From: Wocania_A sp965224845
Lineage (GTDB): Bacteria; Bacteroidota; Bacteroidia; Flavobacteriales; Flavobacteriaceae
Direction: 5' to 3'
DNA length: 64,000 bases
Assembly (NCBI GenBank): GCA_965224845.1
Contig: CBDDAJ010000024.1
Span: 186,001-250,000 of the forward strand
Positions 49,804 through 60,000 of this stretch are shown one piece after another. Below the pieces are notes generated by a model. It was not told the DNA's origin, did not search any database, and saw nothing but the letters and a program-made list of their open reading frames with translations. The position numbers were made by a program, and so were the translations under genes. Each line of letters starts with the position of its first letter. The first letter of the stretch is position 1.

Positions 49804-50601
49804 GTGACCTGTAAAAACTGTAATCATTCTTTAACTGAAAATGCACACTTTTGTTTAAGTTGTGGTGAAAAAACTACTTTTAAACGCTTAACAGTTACAT
49901 CGATATTATCTACATTTTTTAGTTTATTAATTGATATTGACAATAAAATATACAAAACTTATATAGACCTTTTTAAAACACCTGAAATTGTTATTGATGC
50001 CTATATTAAAGGGTTTAGAAAACAATATGTTAATGTAATCTCATATGTAGGATTAACATTAACCCTTATTGGTCTTCAATTTTTTATACTTAAAAGATAT
50101 TTTCCTGAGTTACTGGTAATAGAAAATATGCCCTCAAGTAACCTTAAGGGGTTAGATATAATGAATGATATTATTAGTAAAGTGTTTGACTATTATGGCG
50201 CTTTAACTGTAATAAGTATTCCTATTTATGCTATGGTTTCCAGATTGCTTTTCTCAGATAGTGAAAAGTATAATTTTGCAGAACATATCATTATTAACGC
50301 CTATACTTTAGCCCAAATTTTTATCACTTTTTTCTTTTTTACCTTAATTAGTATTCCTTTTAAAGTAAATTATCAAAGCCTATCTTTTTTAACAATCCCT
50401 CTTTCGGCCATATATTCCTATTGGTTTTTTAAGCGGTTATTTACCGAATTAAATACAATTAATATAATAATAAGAGTAATTGCATTTTTAATTTTCACAA
50501 CAATAGCTGTTGTTGTATTAGGTTTTTTTATAGCCTTTCTTTATGGGATATATATGGGTTATATTGGACAAATGGAAATTCCCTCTAAAACAATTAATTA
50601 A
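49804..50601 (+). CDS. DUF3667 membrane protein (copy 1)
   Basis: A 265-aa protein with an N-terminal zinc ribbon (CKNC at residues 3-6, CLSC at 17-20) and then about four or five membrane segments. The conserved DUF3667 motif is IDAYIKGFRKQYVNVISYVGLTLTLIGLQ, and the C-terminus has three hydrophobic segments. It begins GTG directly after the cdaA stop. The function of DUF3667 is unknown. The next gene is a paralogue, with the stop TAA overlapping its ATG by one base. Confidence 0.85.
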   Translation: MTCKNCNHSLTENAHFCLSCGEKTTFKRLTVTSILSTFFSLLIDIDNKIYKTYIDLFKTPEIVIDAYIKGFRKQYVNVISYVGLTLTLIGLQFFILKRYFPELLVIENMPSSNLKGLDIMNDIISKVFDYYGALTVISIPIYAMVSRLLFSDSEKYNFAEHIIINAYTLAQIFITFFFFTLISIPFKVNYQSLSFLTIPLSAIYSYWFFKRLFTELNTINIIIRVIAFLIFTTIAVVVLGFFIAFLYGIYMGYIGQMEIPSKTIN

Positions 50602-51407
50602 TGACTTGTAAAAACTGTAATACGTCTTTGTCAACAGAAAGCGACTACTGCCATGTTTGTGGCGGAAAAGTAATAAGAAACAGGCTTACACTTAAAAACT
50701 TATTTGAGCACATTAGTGAAACGTTTTTTAATTATGACAATAAACTACTAAGAACCTTTTTAACGCTTTTTAAAAAACCAGGGGATGTTATTAGTGGGTA
50801 CATAAATGGTACGCGTAAAAAATACGTTAACGTTATCAGTTATTTTGCACTGGCCATTACACTGGCTGGGTTACAAGTTTTTGTCATTCAAAAGTTTCAA
50901 ACCGATGTACCATTTTATGACACAACTACAGAAATAGGCCAAAAACAGCAAGCCTTATTTGATAAAATATTTAAGTTTACCAGTGATTATCAATCATTAA
51001 TCATGATGCTATATATACCGTTCTATGCATTACTTGCTCGAATTGTATTTTTAAAAAACAACAAGCTAAATTACACCGAGTTACTTGTTGTATTTTTATA
51101 TGCCCAGGCCCAAATGTCTATTTCAATAGGCATAATAACCATTATCGTTGTTCCATTAAACATTGTTTCCTTTGCTACAATGGGCTTTATTATAATGCCA
51201 TTACAAATATTATACTTTACATATTGTTTAAAGCAAGTTTATGGTTTAAACAATACTCAAACCTTAATAAAAACTTTAATTTTTATAGGTATTTTAGGTT
51301 TTATCATGCTACTAATCATTATAGCTGGGATAGTATTTGCTGCAAAATCCGGAATGTTTAATGAAATGATTGAGGCTCAAAAAGCGGCAACAGAAGCAGC
51401 CAAATAG
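50601..51407 (+). CDS. DUF3667 membrane protein (copy 2)
   Basis: A 268-aa paralogue of the preceding protein: zinc ribbon CKNC..CHVC at the N-terminus, VISGYINGTRKKYVNVISYFALAITLAGLQ, and hydrophobic C-terminal segments. The two differ strongly outside these motifs, so the duplication is old. It is the last gene of the cdaA operon and convergent with the exporter gene nine bases away; no terminator hairpin is visible in between. Confidence 0.85.
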   Translation: MTCKNCNTSLSTESDYCHVCGGKVIRNRLTLKNLFEHISETFFNYDNKLLRTFLTLFKKPGDVISGYINGTRKKYVNVISYFALAITLAGLQVFVIQKFQTDVPFYDTTTEIGQKQQALFDKIFKFTSDYQSLIMMLYIPFYALLARIVFLKNNKLNYTELLVVFLYAQAQMSISIGIITIIVVPLNIVSFATMGFIIMPLQILYFTYCLKQVYGLNNTQTLIKTLIFIGILGFIMLLIIIAGIVFAAKSGMFNEMIEAQKAATEAAK

Positions 51408-51416
51408 GTTGTAAAG

Positions 51417-53183
51417 TTAAGCCACTTCCTCCTTTAAAAACTGTACTTCGTATAAGTTTTTATAGTAGCCATTGTCTTTTTTAAGTAGTTCGCTATGCGT
51501 GCCTTGCTCAACAATTTCGCCAGCATCCATTACTATAATTTTATCAGCCTTTTTTATGGTTGCTAACCGGTGGGCTATAACTATAGAGGTGCGTCCTTTG
51601 GTTATCTTATCCGTGGCATTTTGAATAAGCTGTTCTGAATACGAATCGACAGACGATGTTGCTTCGTCTAATACCAAAATGCTAGGATTGGTTACATAAG
51701 CTCTTAAAAAAGAAATGAGTTGACGTTGGCCTGAAGACAACATCACACCACGCTCTTTCACATTATATTGATACCCATTTGGCAGACTCATTATAAAATC
51801 ATGAATCCCAATAGCTTTTGCCGCTTGGTGCACCTGTGCTTCGGTAATTTCTGGGTGATTAAGTGTAATATTGTTTAAAATAGTATCGGCAAATAAAAAC
51901 ACATCCTGTAAAACTACAGCTATTTGTGTTCGCAAAGATTCTAAAGTAACTTCTTTAACATCGATACCATCTATACAAATAGCTCCTTTATTTATTTCGT
52001 AAAATCGATTTAATAAGTTAATGATGGTAGATTTTCCAGCACCTGTTGCACCAACTATTGCTATTGTTTCGCCTGCTTTTACATTAAAGGAGATACCTTT
52101 TAAAACGTCTTCGTCTTCTACATAACTAAAATGAACATTTTTAAAGGCAATATCACCCTTAAAATGCTTAGCAATGTGTGTGCCGGTATCGTCAATCTGC
52201 GATGTAGTATCTATCACTTTAAACACTCTGGTAGCAGCGACCATACCCATTTGTAATGTATTAAACTTATCGGCTATTTGCCTGAGGGGTCTAAATAACA
52301 TGGGAATAAACATAATAAAAGCCACTAAAGTCCCTTGAGTAACACTACCCTCAAGCACTACATTTAATCCTCCATACCAAGCCACTAAACCAACAGTTAT
52401 AGAGCTTGATAAATCTGCAAGCGGAAAAAATATTGAATTATACCAAACTGTTTTTAACCACCCCTTTTTATGACGTTCGTTTATAGTTTTAAAGCTTTTG
52501 TATTCGGTGATTTCGCGAGTAAAAAGCTGCAGTATTTTCATGCCTGTTAAACGTTCTTGTACAAACGAATTTAAATTAGAGACTTCATTTCTTACTTCCT
52601 CAAAAGCTTTTTTCATGTATTTCTGAAAAATACGGGTGGCATACAATAACAATGGCAACATAAAAAAAACGATCAAGCTCAACTTTAAATTCGTATAAAC
52701 CATAAAACCAAATACTACTGCCATGGTAAGTAAGTCTCTAAAAATCATGAACAAACCTTGACCAAAAATATCGGCAATACGTTCCATATCGGTTACTGCT
52801 CGTGTTATCAGGACGCCAACCGAAGAGTTGTCGTAATACTTCATTTTAAAACGGAGCAAATGATTGAAAAGCTTTACCCGAACATCCATTACCAAATTTT
52901 GTCCTAACCAAGATGCATAAAAGATAAATGTTAATTGAAATACGGTTTGTAATATCAACACTCCTAACATAATGGTTATATAAAACAGAAATTTATCAGG
53001 GCTTTCACCGGCAATACTATCATCAATAGCAAATTGCGTTAATTTAGGTGTAGCCGCTCCAAAAACTGCCAATAATACTACCAATAGTATCAATCCGAAA
53101 AAAACAATCTTATACGGCTTTATATATTGAAAAAGACGCGTAAACAGTTTAACGTCAAAAATATTTTCTTTCTTTTTACTCAT
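51417..53183 (-). CDS. MsbA-like ABC exporter (half-transporter)
   Basis: A 588-aa protein: six-segment membrane domain (about 20-330), then a nucleotide-binding domain with Walker A GATGAGKST, Q-loop VLQDVFLFADTILNNI, signature LSSGQRQ, Walker B ILVLDEATSSVD and H-loop VIAHRL. This is the homodimeric type IV exporter fold of MsbA and multidrug/lipid exporters. Its ATG follows the truA stop without a gap, so the two are cotranscribed, a pairing I recall in other flavobacteria. Substrate unknown. Confidence 0.94.
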   Translation of the reverse strand: MSKKKENIFDVKLFTRLFQYIKPYKIVFFGLILLVVLLAVFGAATPKLTQFAIDDSIAGESPDKFLFYITIMLGVLILQTVFQLTFIFYASWLGQNLVMDVRVKLFNHLLRFKMKYYDNSSVGVLITRAVTDMERIADIFGQGLFMIFRDLLTMAVVFGFMVYTNLKLSLIVFFMLPLLLYATRIFQKYMKKAFEEVRNEVSNLNSFVQERLTGMKILQLFTREITEYKSFKTINERHKKGWLKTVWYNSIFFPLADLSSSITVGLVAWYGGLNVVLEGSVTQGTLVAFIMFIPMLFRPLRQIADKFNTLQMGMVAATRVFKVIDTTSQIDDTGTHIAKHFKGDIAFKNVHFSYVEDEDVLKGISFNVKAGETIAIVGATGAGKSTIINLLNRFYEINKGAICIDGIDVKEVTLESLRTQIAVVLQDVFLFADTILNNITLNHPEITEAQVHQAAKAIGIHDFIMSLPNGYQYNVKERGVMLSSGQRQLISFLRAYVTNPSILVLDEATSSVDSYSEQLIQNATDKITKGRTSIVIAHRLATIKKADKIIVMDAGEIVEQGTHSELLKKDNGYYKNLYEVQFLKEEVA

Positions 53184-53927
53184 TTATAATTTTATATCGT
53201 CTGGATATTCAATTTTAGTTAAATATAAAGCATGAGCTGGTACAGAAAATCCGGCTTCACTTCTATCTTTAGATTTAATAATCTGATGTAAATCTTCAAC
53301 TTTTACTTTACCCAAACCAATGTTGATCATAGTTCCTACAACAGCTCGCACCATGTTTCTCAAAAATCTATCGGCTTTAATTGTAAAATGTAACTCATTA
53401 TTCTTTACAACCCATTCTGCCTTCATAATATTACAATGATACGTTTTTACATCGGTATTCGTTTTTGAAAAGCATTGAAAATCTTTATAATCAAATAAAA
53501 TTTTTGAAGCGTCTTTCATTTTTTCAACGTCCAAAGTTTGCTTCACATAAAATGTATTATTAAACGTAAATACATTTTTTTCTAAGTTTATTCTATATAA
53601 ATAAGTTCTGCTTAAAGCATTAAAACGCGCATGAGCATCATTTTTTACTTTAAACATATTATGAATCGCAATATCTTTTGGCAAAAACGAATTTAGCTTA
53701 AAAATTATGTTTGTAGTATTCAATTCATCATTAAAATCAAAATGAGCAAACATTTGCGATGCATGTACACCAGTATCGGTACGTCCAGCTCCCATTATAG
53801 AAACAGGCGTTTTCAGCAAAGTAGATAATGCTTTTTCTATAAGCTCCTGAACAGATACGGCTGTAGGCTGGTTTTGCCAACCATGATATGCACTACCATT
53901 ATAAGAAAGTTCTATAAAATACCTCAA
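53184..53927 (-). CDS. truA: tRNA pseudouridine synthase A
   Basis: A 247-aa enzyme converting U38-U40 of tRNAs to pseudouridine. The catalytic Asp is in IMGAGRTDTGVHASQMFAHFD, and FLRNMVRAVVGTMINIGLGKV is the second conserved motif. The -7 box is 27 bp upstream. It is followed immediately by the exporter gene. Confidence 0.97.
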   Translation of the reverse strand: MRYFIELSYNGSAYHGWQNQPTAVSVQELIEKALSTLLKTPVSIMGAGRTDTGVHASQMFAHFDFNDELNTTNIIFKLNSFLPKDIAIHNMFKVKNDAHARFNALSRTYLYRINLEKNVFTFNNTFYVKQTLDVEKMKDASKILFDYKDFQCFSKTNTDVKTYHCNIMKAEWVVKNNELHFTIKADRFLRNMVRAVVGTMINIGLGKVKVEDLHQIIKSKDRSEAGFSVPAHALYLTKIEYPDDIKL

Positions 53928-53953
53928 CCTACTCTAATACATTTGTGAACCAG

Positions 53954-53961
53954 CAAAGATA
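53954..53961 (-). promoter_or_regulatory. Putative -7 element for truA and the exporter gene
   Basis: TATCTTTG on the minus strand, a full TAnnTTTG match 27 bp upstream of the truA ATG. Confidence 0.55.
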
Positions 53962-54136
53962 GACAGATTTGTTATCCTAACGAAAACAGTTCTCTTAATT
54001 ATATATTAAAAGATTATTCTTAACGTTACCCTATCGAGATTAGCTTGAAGTTTTTTATCAACACAGTAAAGACTATATTTTTTAAAACATCCTTGAGGAG
54101 AAAGAAAAATAGATACCATTTAAAAAGTCTTTTGTT

Positions 54137-54607
54137 TTAAAACTCTAATATTTTAGAAATCAGCATCTTATATTCTTGAATATCCTTTTCAAATTTCTTC
54201 TGCACAGCAATCCATAATACAACTCCTATCACAAGTATTATCGCTCCTAATATGAACAACAAGAAAGGATTACTGCTTACTCCAAAGAACGTAGCCATTA
54301 GAAAAGCTAAACCTAAAAACATATGCGTAAATATTAGCAATCTCCATAAAAAATATTGAGTAAAAGAGATTTCTATTTCGGTTTCGTTCTCAGTATTTGT
54401 TTTTAAAATCTTTCCATTTAAAATGACTTTGTTTATAAACATGAGGTAAAATGCATATAGCCCTCGTTTACGTATTTTAAATGTTACTGAATTGTTTTTA
54501 TCATGATTCATATTAAAAACAAACCCTTTAGCAGAACCAAGTGAAGCGTCTAGTTTCTTAATAATGTCCTGAGGACTACTCTTTACTTTTAAATGCCATG
54601 CTTTCAT
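54137..54607 (-). CDS. Two-helix membrane hypothetical protein
   Basis: A 156-aa protein: a soluble N-terminal domain (SSPQDIIKKLDASLGSAKGFVFNMNHDKNNSVTFKIRKRG) and two hydrophobic segments in the C-terminal half (about 90-110 and 113-135) before a charged helix. I do not recognise a named family. It has a promoterless look but may use the 184-bp region before it, divergent to the phosphoesterase gene. Confidence 0.7.
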   Translation of the reverse strand: MKAWHLKVKSSPQDIIKKLDASLGSAKGFVFNMNHDKNNSVTFKIRKRGLYAFYLMFINKVILNGKILKTNTENETEIEISFTQYFLWRLLIFTHMFLGLAFLMATFFGVSSNPFLLFILGAIILVIGVVLWIAVQKKFEKDIQEYKMLISKILEF

Positions 54608-54791
54608 ATTATCACTTTAAAGGTTAGATAAAGTAACGGTAAAGTTATGTTTAATCAACTTACCATTTGTTAACGAAGTTAGCTAATCTTTCTGATAAAA
54701 TCAATAAAATTTCTATTTCAAAATTTATAGTAGAATAATATTAATAACTTTACAAAGTAATGTACTTACCAACAAAAACAGTTAGATATAA

Positions 54792-55286
54792 ATGACAAAA
54801 ATCCTATTACTTTCTGATACGCATGGCTATATTGATACCGACATTTTAAAATATGTGAAACAAGTTGATGAAGTGTGGCATGCCGGCGATATAGGTGATT
54901 TAAAAGTAACTGACGCCATAAAGAATTTAAAACCATTACGCGGTGTTTTTGGTAATATTGACGATGCTCAAATTAGGCTGGAATTCCCAGAGCACAACCG
55001 TTTTATGTGTGAAGGTGTAGATGTTTGGATAACTCACATTGGTGGTTACCCAAAAGCTTATAATATTAGAGTTAAAGACGAAATAAAACAAAACCCTCCA
55101 AAACTTTTTATTTGTGGGCATTCGCATATTTTAAAAGTTATGCCTGATAAAAAACTGAATTTATTACATATGAATCCCGGTGCTGTTGGCAAGCATGGTT
55201 TTCATAAAACACGTACCATGCTTCGCTTTACAATTGATGCCTGTAAAATTGATAATTTAGAAGTTATTGAATTTAAAAAAAGGTAG
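54792..55286 (+). CDS. YfcE/MJ0936-type metallophosphoesterase
   Basis: A 164-aa calcineurin-like phosphoesterase with all metal motifs: LLLSDTHGYID, VWHAGDIGD, GVFGNIDD, FICGHSHILKV and NPGAVGKHG. Members hydrolyse phosphodiesters such as cyclic nucleotides in vitro; the natural substrate here is unknown. It is cytoplasmic and monocistronic, with a hairpin 17 bp downstream. Confidence 0.94.
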   Translation: MTKILLLSDTHGYIDTDILKYVKQVDEVWHAGDIGDLKVTDAIKNLKPLRGVFGNIDDAQIRLEFPEHNRFMCEGVDVWITHIGGYPKAYNIRVKDEIKQNPPKLFICGHSHILKVMPDKKLNLLHMNPGAVGKHGFHKTRTMLRFTIDACKIDNLEVIEFKKR

Positions 55287-55302
55287 TATTATAAAAGAGA
55301 AA

Positions 55303-55328
55303 GCCTTTGTAACTAAACACACAAAGGC
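55303..55328. terminator. Hairpin between convergent genes
   Basis: GCCTTTGT (55303-55310) / ACAAAGGC (55321-55328) with a ten-base loop. The T-tract is short on the plus strand; on the minus strand TTTCTCTTTTAT follows. Weak bidirectional terminator for the phosphoesterase and SusD genes. Confidence 0.55.
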
Positions 55329-55399
55329 CTTCATTTAATTTAAAGCTAATTCAAACACTAAAATATGTTATTCTCTTTAAATTAAAGCAATCAAAAAAA

Positions 55400-56995
55400 C
55401 TACTGTTGTATCCATGTTTTAACTTTCTCAGAGTCGGTTCCACCGGTAATTGCTGTCCAATTAACTCGGTTGGTTTCTCTTTCTGAAGGCGGATATGTTA
55501 TTCTATTAAAATCGGTTACTAAGCCGGAAGCTGATAACGGCACATTAGGTGTTGCATTTCCTGTTCTTCTCTGTAATGTCCAGGCCTCAATAGGTTGATG
55601 AATTAGCGATATCCAACTTTGCTTATAAATTTGGCTTAAGGCATCAGAAACATTAGCACTATATGCTACTTCAGGGTTTGTTAGCATTCCTGCTAATTCT
55701 ACAGCTGTAGGGGCGTCTGCTGATGGTTTATTAACATCCCAAATTGAATTAAAGGCATGATTATACCAAAAATTTACTGATGCAGTAATGCCTTCATTAT
55801 AAAAAGTTTCTGCCATAGCTTGGTCTGCCGCTATACCTGCTAAACCTCTGTTATATATTTCGGCCTTTAAAAAACTTATCTGAGTACCCGTAATTAAAAA
55901 TTGAGGTATAGAATGATCTTGAACATAATACACGTTAAAAGATGCAAAATTTGACCTATCAGTACTCCAGTCGTCCAATCTTTTTCTTAAATGAGGATCG
56001 CCGGTTACTGTTGCTGTAGACCCGTCTGGGTTTTGAGGATAGGGTACCCATTCATCATCTTCATTTGGCTCGAATATAATGCTACATCTTAAATCATATA
56101 TATCAGACCCATCTACAGCATTAGAGCTTGACATAGACTCCCACATAGTTGATCCCATACGCATATACGAATTCCCGTTATAGAATCCTTGTCTATCATT
56201 CTCTAGTCCGGTTATACTTGCAGGGTCTAAAGACACGTGCTCTTCTGAAGCTAATAAAGGGGCTCCTAAAGCAGCTGTAATTGCTGTAGAGGCAAAAGTA
56301 GCATCTTTATCTACCATAACCATAGCATAATTTAATCGTACAGAATTGGCAAACTTGATCCACATAGCTACATCATTTCCTAAAAGTGTATCTGAACTTC
56401 CTAAAGACACCTGAGTCCCGCTGGTTGACAAATTATCAATCGCCCAGGTTAAATTGTTAATAGCATCAGTCATGATAGATTGTTGACTTTCGTATACAGG
56501 TCTAAAACCTTCTGGTGTTAAAAAGCCTTTTCCTGCTTCAGAGTATGGCATATCACCATATAGCATCGTATTCGACAAGGTTTTATATGCTATAATAATT
56601 TTAGCCATAGCTTCTATATTCTTATAATTATCAGGAGTATCTTCCTGTGTTATCAAGTCTATTAAATCATGATAATTTGCTAAAGCTCTATAATAGTTCT
56701 CCCAAGCATGAGTTGTTTTATCATCCAAACGAAAACCTGAAGCGCTGTACATCGCTGCCTGTTGGTTCCATTGGTACAACCAGGCAACAGGTAATCTATA
56801 TCTAGTTTCCTCTTTTTTAAGAGATTTTACTAAACCATTAAATAAACCCGGGATGGTAGCTTCATTAAGTTTAGCTTCAAAATTGTCATTGATATTACCA
56901 AAATCATCATCACACGAGTTAAATGATAAAAGGCTTATAAAAAGGAGTATTAAAAACAACCCCTTATTTGTGTTTTTTATATAATTACTTTTCAT
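55400..56995 (-). CDS. SusD/RagB family lipoprotein (SusD-like_2 type)
   Basis: A 531-aa surface lipoprotein (signal ending LSFNSC). It is from the SusD-like_2 branch: SCDDDFGNINDNFEAKLNEATIPGLFNGLVKSL, AWLYQWNQQAAMYSASGFRLDD, and the helical NAGKI-type region AEIYNRGLAGIAADQAMAETFYNEGI; the C-terminal WISLIHQPIEAWTLQRRTG is conserved in this group. It captures nutrients for the SusC gene 15 bp upstream. No enzyme gene accompanies the pair, so the substrate is unknown. Such members often go with peptide or complex substrates. Confidence 0.93.
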   Translation of the reverse strand: MKSNYIKNTNKGLFLILLFISLLSFNSCDDDFGNINDNFEAKLNEATIPGLFNGLVKSLKKEETRYRLPVAWLYQWNQQAAMYSASGFRLDDKTTHAWENYYRALANYHDLIDLITQEDTPDNYKNIEAMAKIIIAYKTLSNTMLYGDMPYSEAGKGFLTPEGFRPVYESQQSIMTDAINNLTWAIDNLSTSGTQVSLGSSDTLLGNDVAMWIKFANSVRLNYAMVMVDKDATFASTAITAALGAPLLASEEHVSLDPASITGLENDRQGFYNGNSYMRMGSTMWESMSSSNAVDGSDIYDLRCSIIFEPNEDDEWVPYPQNPDGSTATVTGDPHLRKRLDDWSTDRSNFASFNVYYVQDHSIPQFLITGTQISFLKAEIYNRGLAGIAADQAMAETFYNEGITASVNFWYNHAFNSIWDVNKPSADAPTAVELAGMLTNPEVAYSANVSDALSQIYKQSWISLIHQPIEAWTLQRRTGNATPNVPLSASGLVTDFNRITYPPSERETNRVNWTAITGGTDSEKVKTWIQQ

Positions 56996-57010
56996 CTTAT
57001 TTTTTTTAAA

Positions 57011-60000
57011 TTAAAGTCCCACTTTTATATTAAAGCCTATAGATCGTATACTTGGAAAGGCAGACCATTGTAATCCTTGACCATTACCCGTACCATTTAT
57101 ACCTTCTGGATTAAGTTTTTGTGGTAGCGTAGTGTAAACATAAAAGAGATTTCTGCCCACTAAAGAGATAGACAAATCTTGGAACATATTAGTTTTTTCT
57201 AATATGCTTTTTGGCAAGCTATAAGTAAGTGATAGCTCTCTCAATTTCACCCAGGAATTTTCAAAAACGGATAAGCTTCTAGGTCTATTTAAATGTGACC
57301 AACCTGCATAAGTAACACCATAATAATTTGCCGGACTAATTACTCTGTCGTTAATTCTACCATCATCGACATTATAACCCTCCATAATAATTCCTACGTC
57401 GGCAGAGGAGCCGTCAGGAAAAGTATATGGTAAACCAGCGCCATCTTGTCTGGCAGCTGCAGTTTCTAAAGATAAACCACTACCCTGGGCAACGGCATGG
57501 TCTACAGAATATATATCGCCTCCTAATTTAAAATCCATTAAAGCAGATAAACGGAAGTTTTTATATCTAAAAATATTTCCTATACCTCCAGTTAATTTAG
57601 GAGCTGCATTTCCAATTTTTTGCACATCAGAAGACACTACATATTGTGTTCCAACAACTACGGTAGGGTCATTTCTATCGTAAATATTCACAACCTGTTT
57701 TCTTCCTTGATCATCTAACTCGAAATCGGTTCCATAAATAGTACCGTAGTTTTCGCCCGGTGATGCTTTCATAAAAGCTCCTAAGCTTCCAAAAACAGTA
57801 GCAATTTCCTGCTCTTCAACACCTTCTGCCAAAGCAACAACTTTATTCGTGTTTTTTGCACCATTAAAAGACGCATTCCATGAGAAGTTCTCATTACTAA
57901 TAATGTTAGCATTAATAATAAATTCAAACCCTTTATTAGTTAGCTCTCCAGAATTAAAGGTAACTTTTCTAGCACCAGAAGCTAACGATACTGCAGAAGT
58001 TAATATTTGGTTTTCAGATTTAATATCATAATAAGTAAAATCAACATTTAATTTATTATTAAAAAATCCAAGAGACAGACCTATTTCTTTAGATTCAGAT
58101 GTTTGAAATGTTAAATCATTAGGTGGTATTTCATCTGGTCTTGTAATGGCAGTAACACCACCAAAAGAATTCGCATCATACGTATTATCTAGCTGATAAG
58201 GTTCGGCAGCATTAGCACTTTTACCCCAGGTCAGTCTTAGCTGTCCATAATTAAGAATATCTTCAAAATTACCTAAATCTAAGGCCTCTGTAAATATAAA
58301 CGATGTGTTTACAGAAGGATAAAATGTTGAGTTATTATTTTTAGGTAAGGTAGATGTATAATCTTGTCTTCCTGTAGCCTCTAAAAATAAATAATCTTTA
58401 TATGATAAATTCAACAAGCCAATATAAGCATGAGATTTCACGTCATATCTGGTTTCAGAAGACAGGTCTCTTATAGCTCCTTGGTTGGTCAAATCTACAT
58501 GATTATCTAAGGAATAAATATTGGGCACTTTAAAATCATTTCTGTTTATTCCTTTTACTCCGGCTAAATTTGTTGAATAACTATTAAGCCCCAATGTTAA
58601 ACTAGCATTAAAACCATCTGTCAAGACATTTTCTTTATGAAAGGTAGCCATAACATCGGTATTAAAGGTCTTGCTTTTGCTTGTTGTTTTTTCAAAACGC
58701 CCTCCCCTTAATCCATCATCTCTGTGGGTATTATGTGTTTTTTCAAAACGAGTTCCAATTAAATCTACAGACGTTCTAACAAAAGCATCTAACCAAGGGG
58801 TAATTTCTGCATTTAACTTAATAGTAGACAGAAACTCATCACGCCATAATCGTTCATTATTTTCGTATACCGCCCAAAATAGATCTCTACTATATTCTGC
58901 ATGAGGGTAGGCGCCCCCAAAATTGACTCTATAACCATCATACAAATCTTCACCAAAGTATAAATCCTTCTCTAAGCCTTGGTATTCTCTAGACATCCCA
59001 TAGATATTAAACTTAGTCCATGAATTATTATTTCCAATTTCAGGAGTATTCAACCTAAAGTTATTATTATATCCGGCATTAATATCGGCACTTAAAACTT
59101 TAGAAATATTTACATGAGATCCTAACGAGAAATTAGTGCTTTTAGATGTTGTATTTTCTACAATAGCTTCGCCCTCTCTATGAGTGAAACCTAAACGTAT
59201 ACTACCCAAATCATTAGCTGAAGAAAATGATAGATTATGAGCAGTTTCAACACCTTGCTTAAACATGTATTCCCGGTTATTTGGTTGCGGCGAATACGAC
59301 CTGGTTTCTCCATCCCACCATAGTGCTTGAGTACCATCTAATCTAGGTCCCCATGATGAGCCAGCACCAAACCAACTATAAATATCCCAGGTGTTATACC
59401 CACCAGGTATAGGACCATGAGATGAATCTATACCAGATGATCCAGGATACGGATTACCACTCCATGCCTGAGGATATAAAATGGATGGAAAAGGTTGTCC
59501 ATCAGCGGTTGTTGGTAATTGTGGATTGGCACTCCATAAAGAGGCTCTAAAACCTCCACCAAATTCATTTTGCACTTCGGTAAATCTGTAGGTGTCAGAA
59601 AAATTACTGGACACACTGTATCGAACTCCTATTCCTGGTCTTTCTCCACCTTTCTTTGAGGTAATCAATACCACACCGTTAGCTCCACGTGCACCGTACA
59701 ATGCAGCGGCATTAGGACCTTTTAAAACGGTTATATCTTCCACCGTGCTCATATCCAGATAACTTAAATAATTACCCCAATCCTGATACGAATCTTGTTT
59801 TTCGTCTACATTCCCTTGCTCCAATTCACTATTGTCTACTATAGCACCATCAATAACAATTAGTGGTGTATTTCTACCAAACAAACTATTATTACCACGT
59901 ATAACGATACGCGATGAAGCATTCCCTATACCATTAGCTGTCGATATATTTAATCCTGCTACTTTACCTTGTAATCCCTGAGCTATATCTACAGGCTCTG

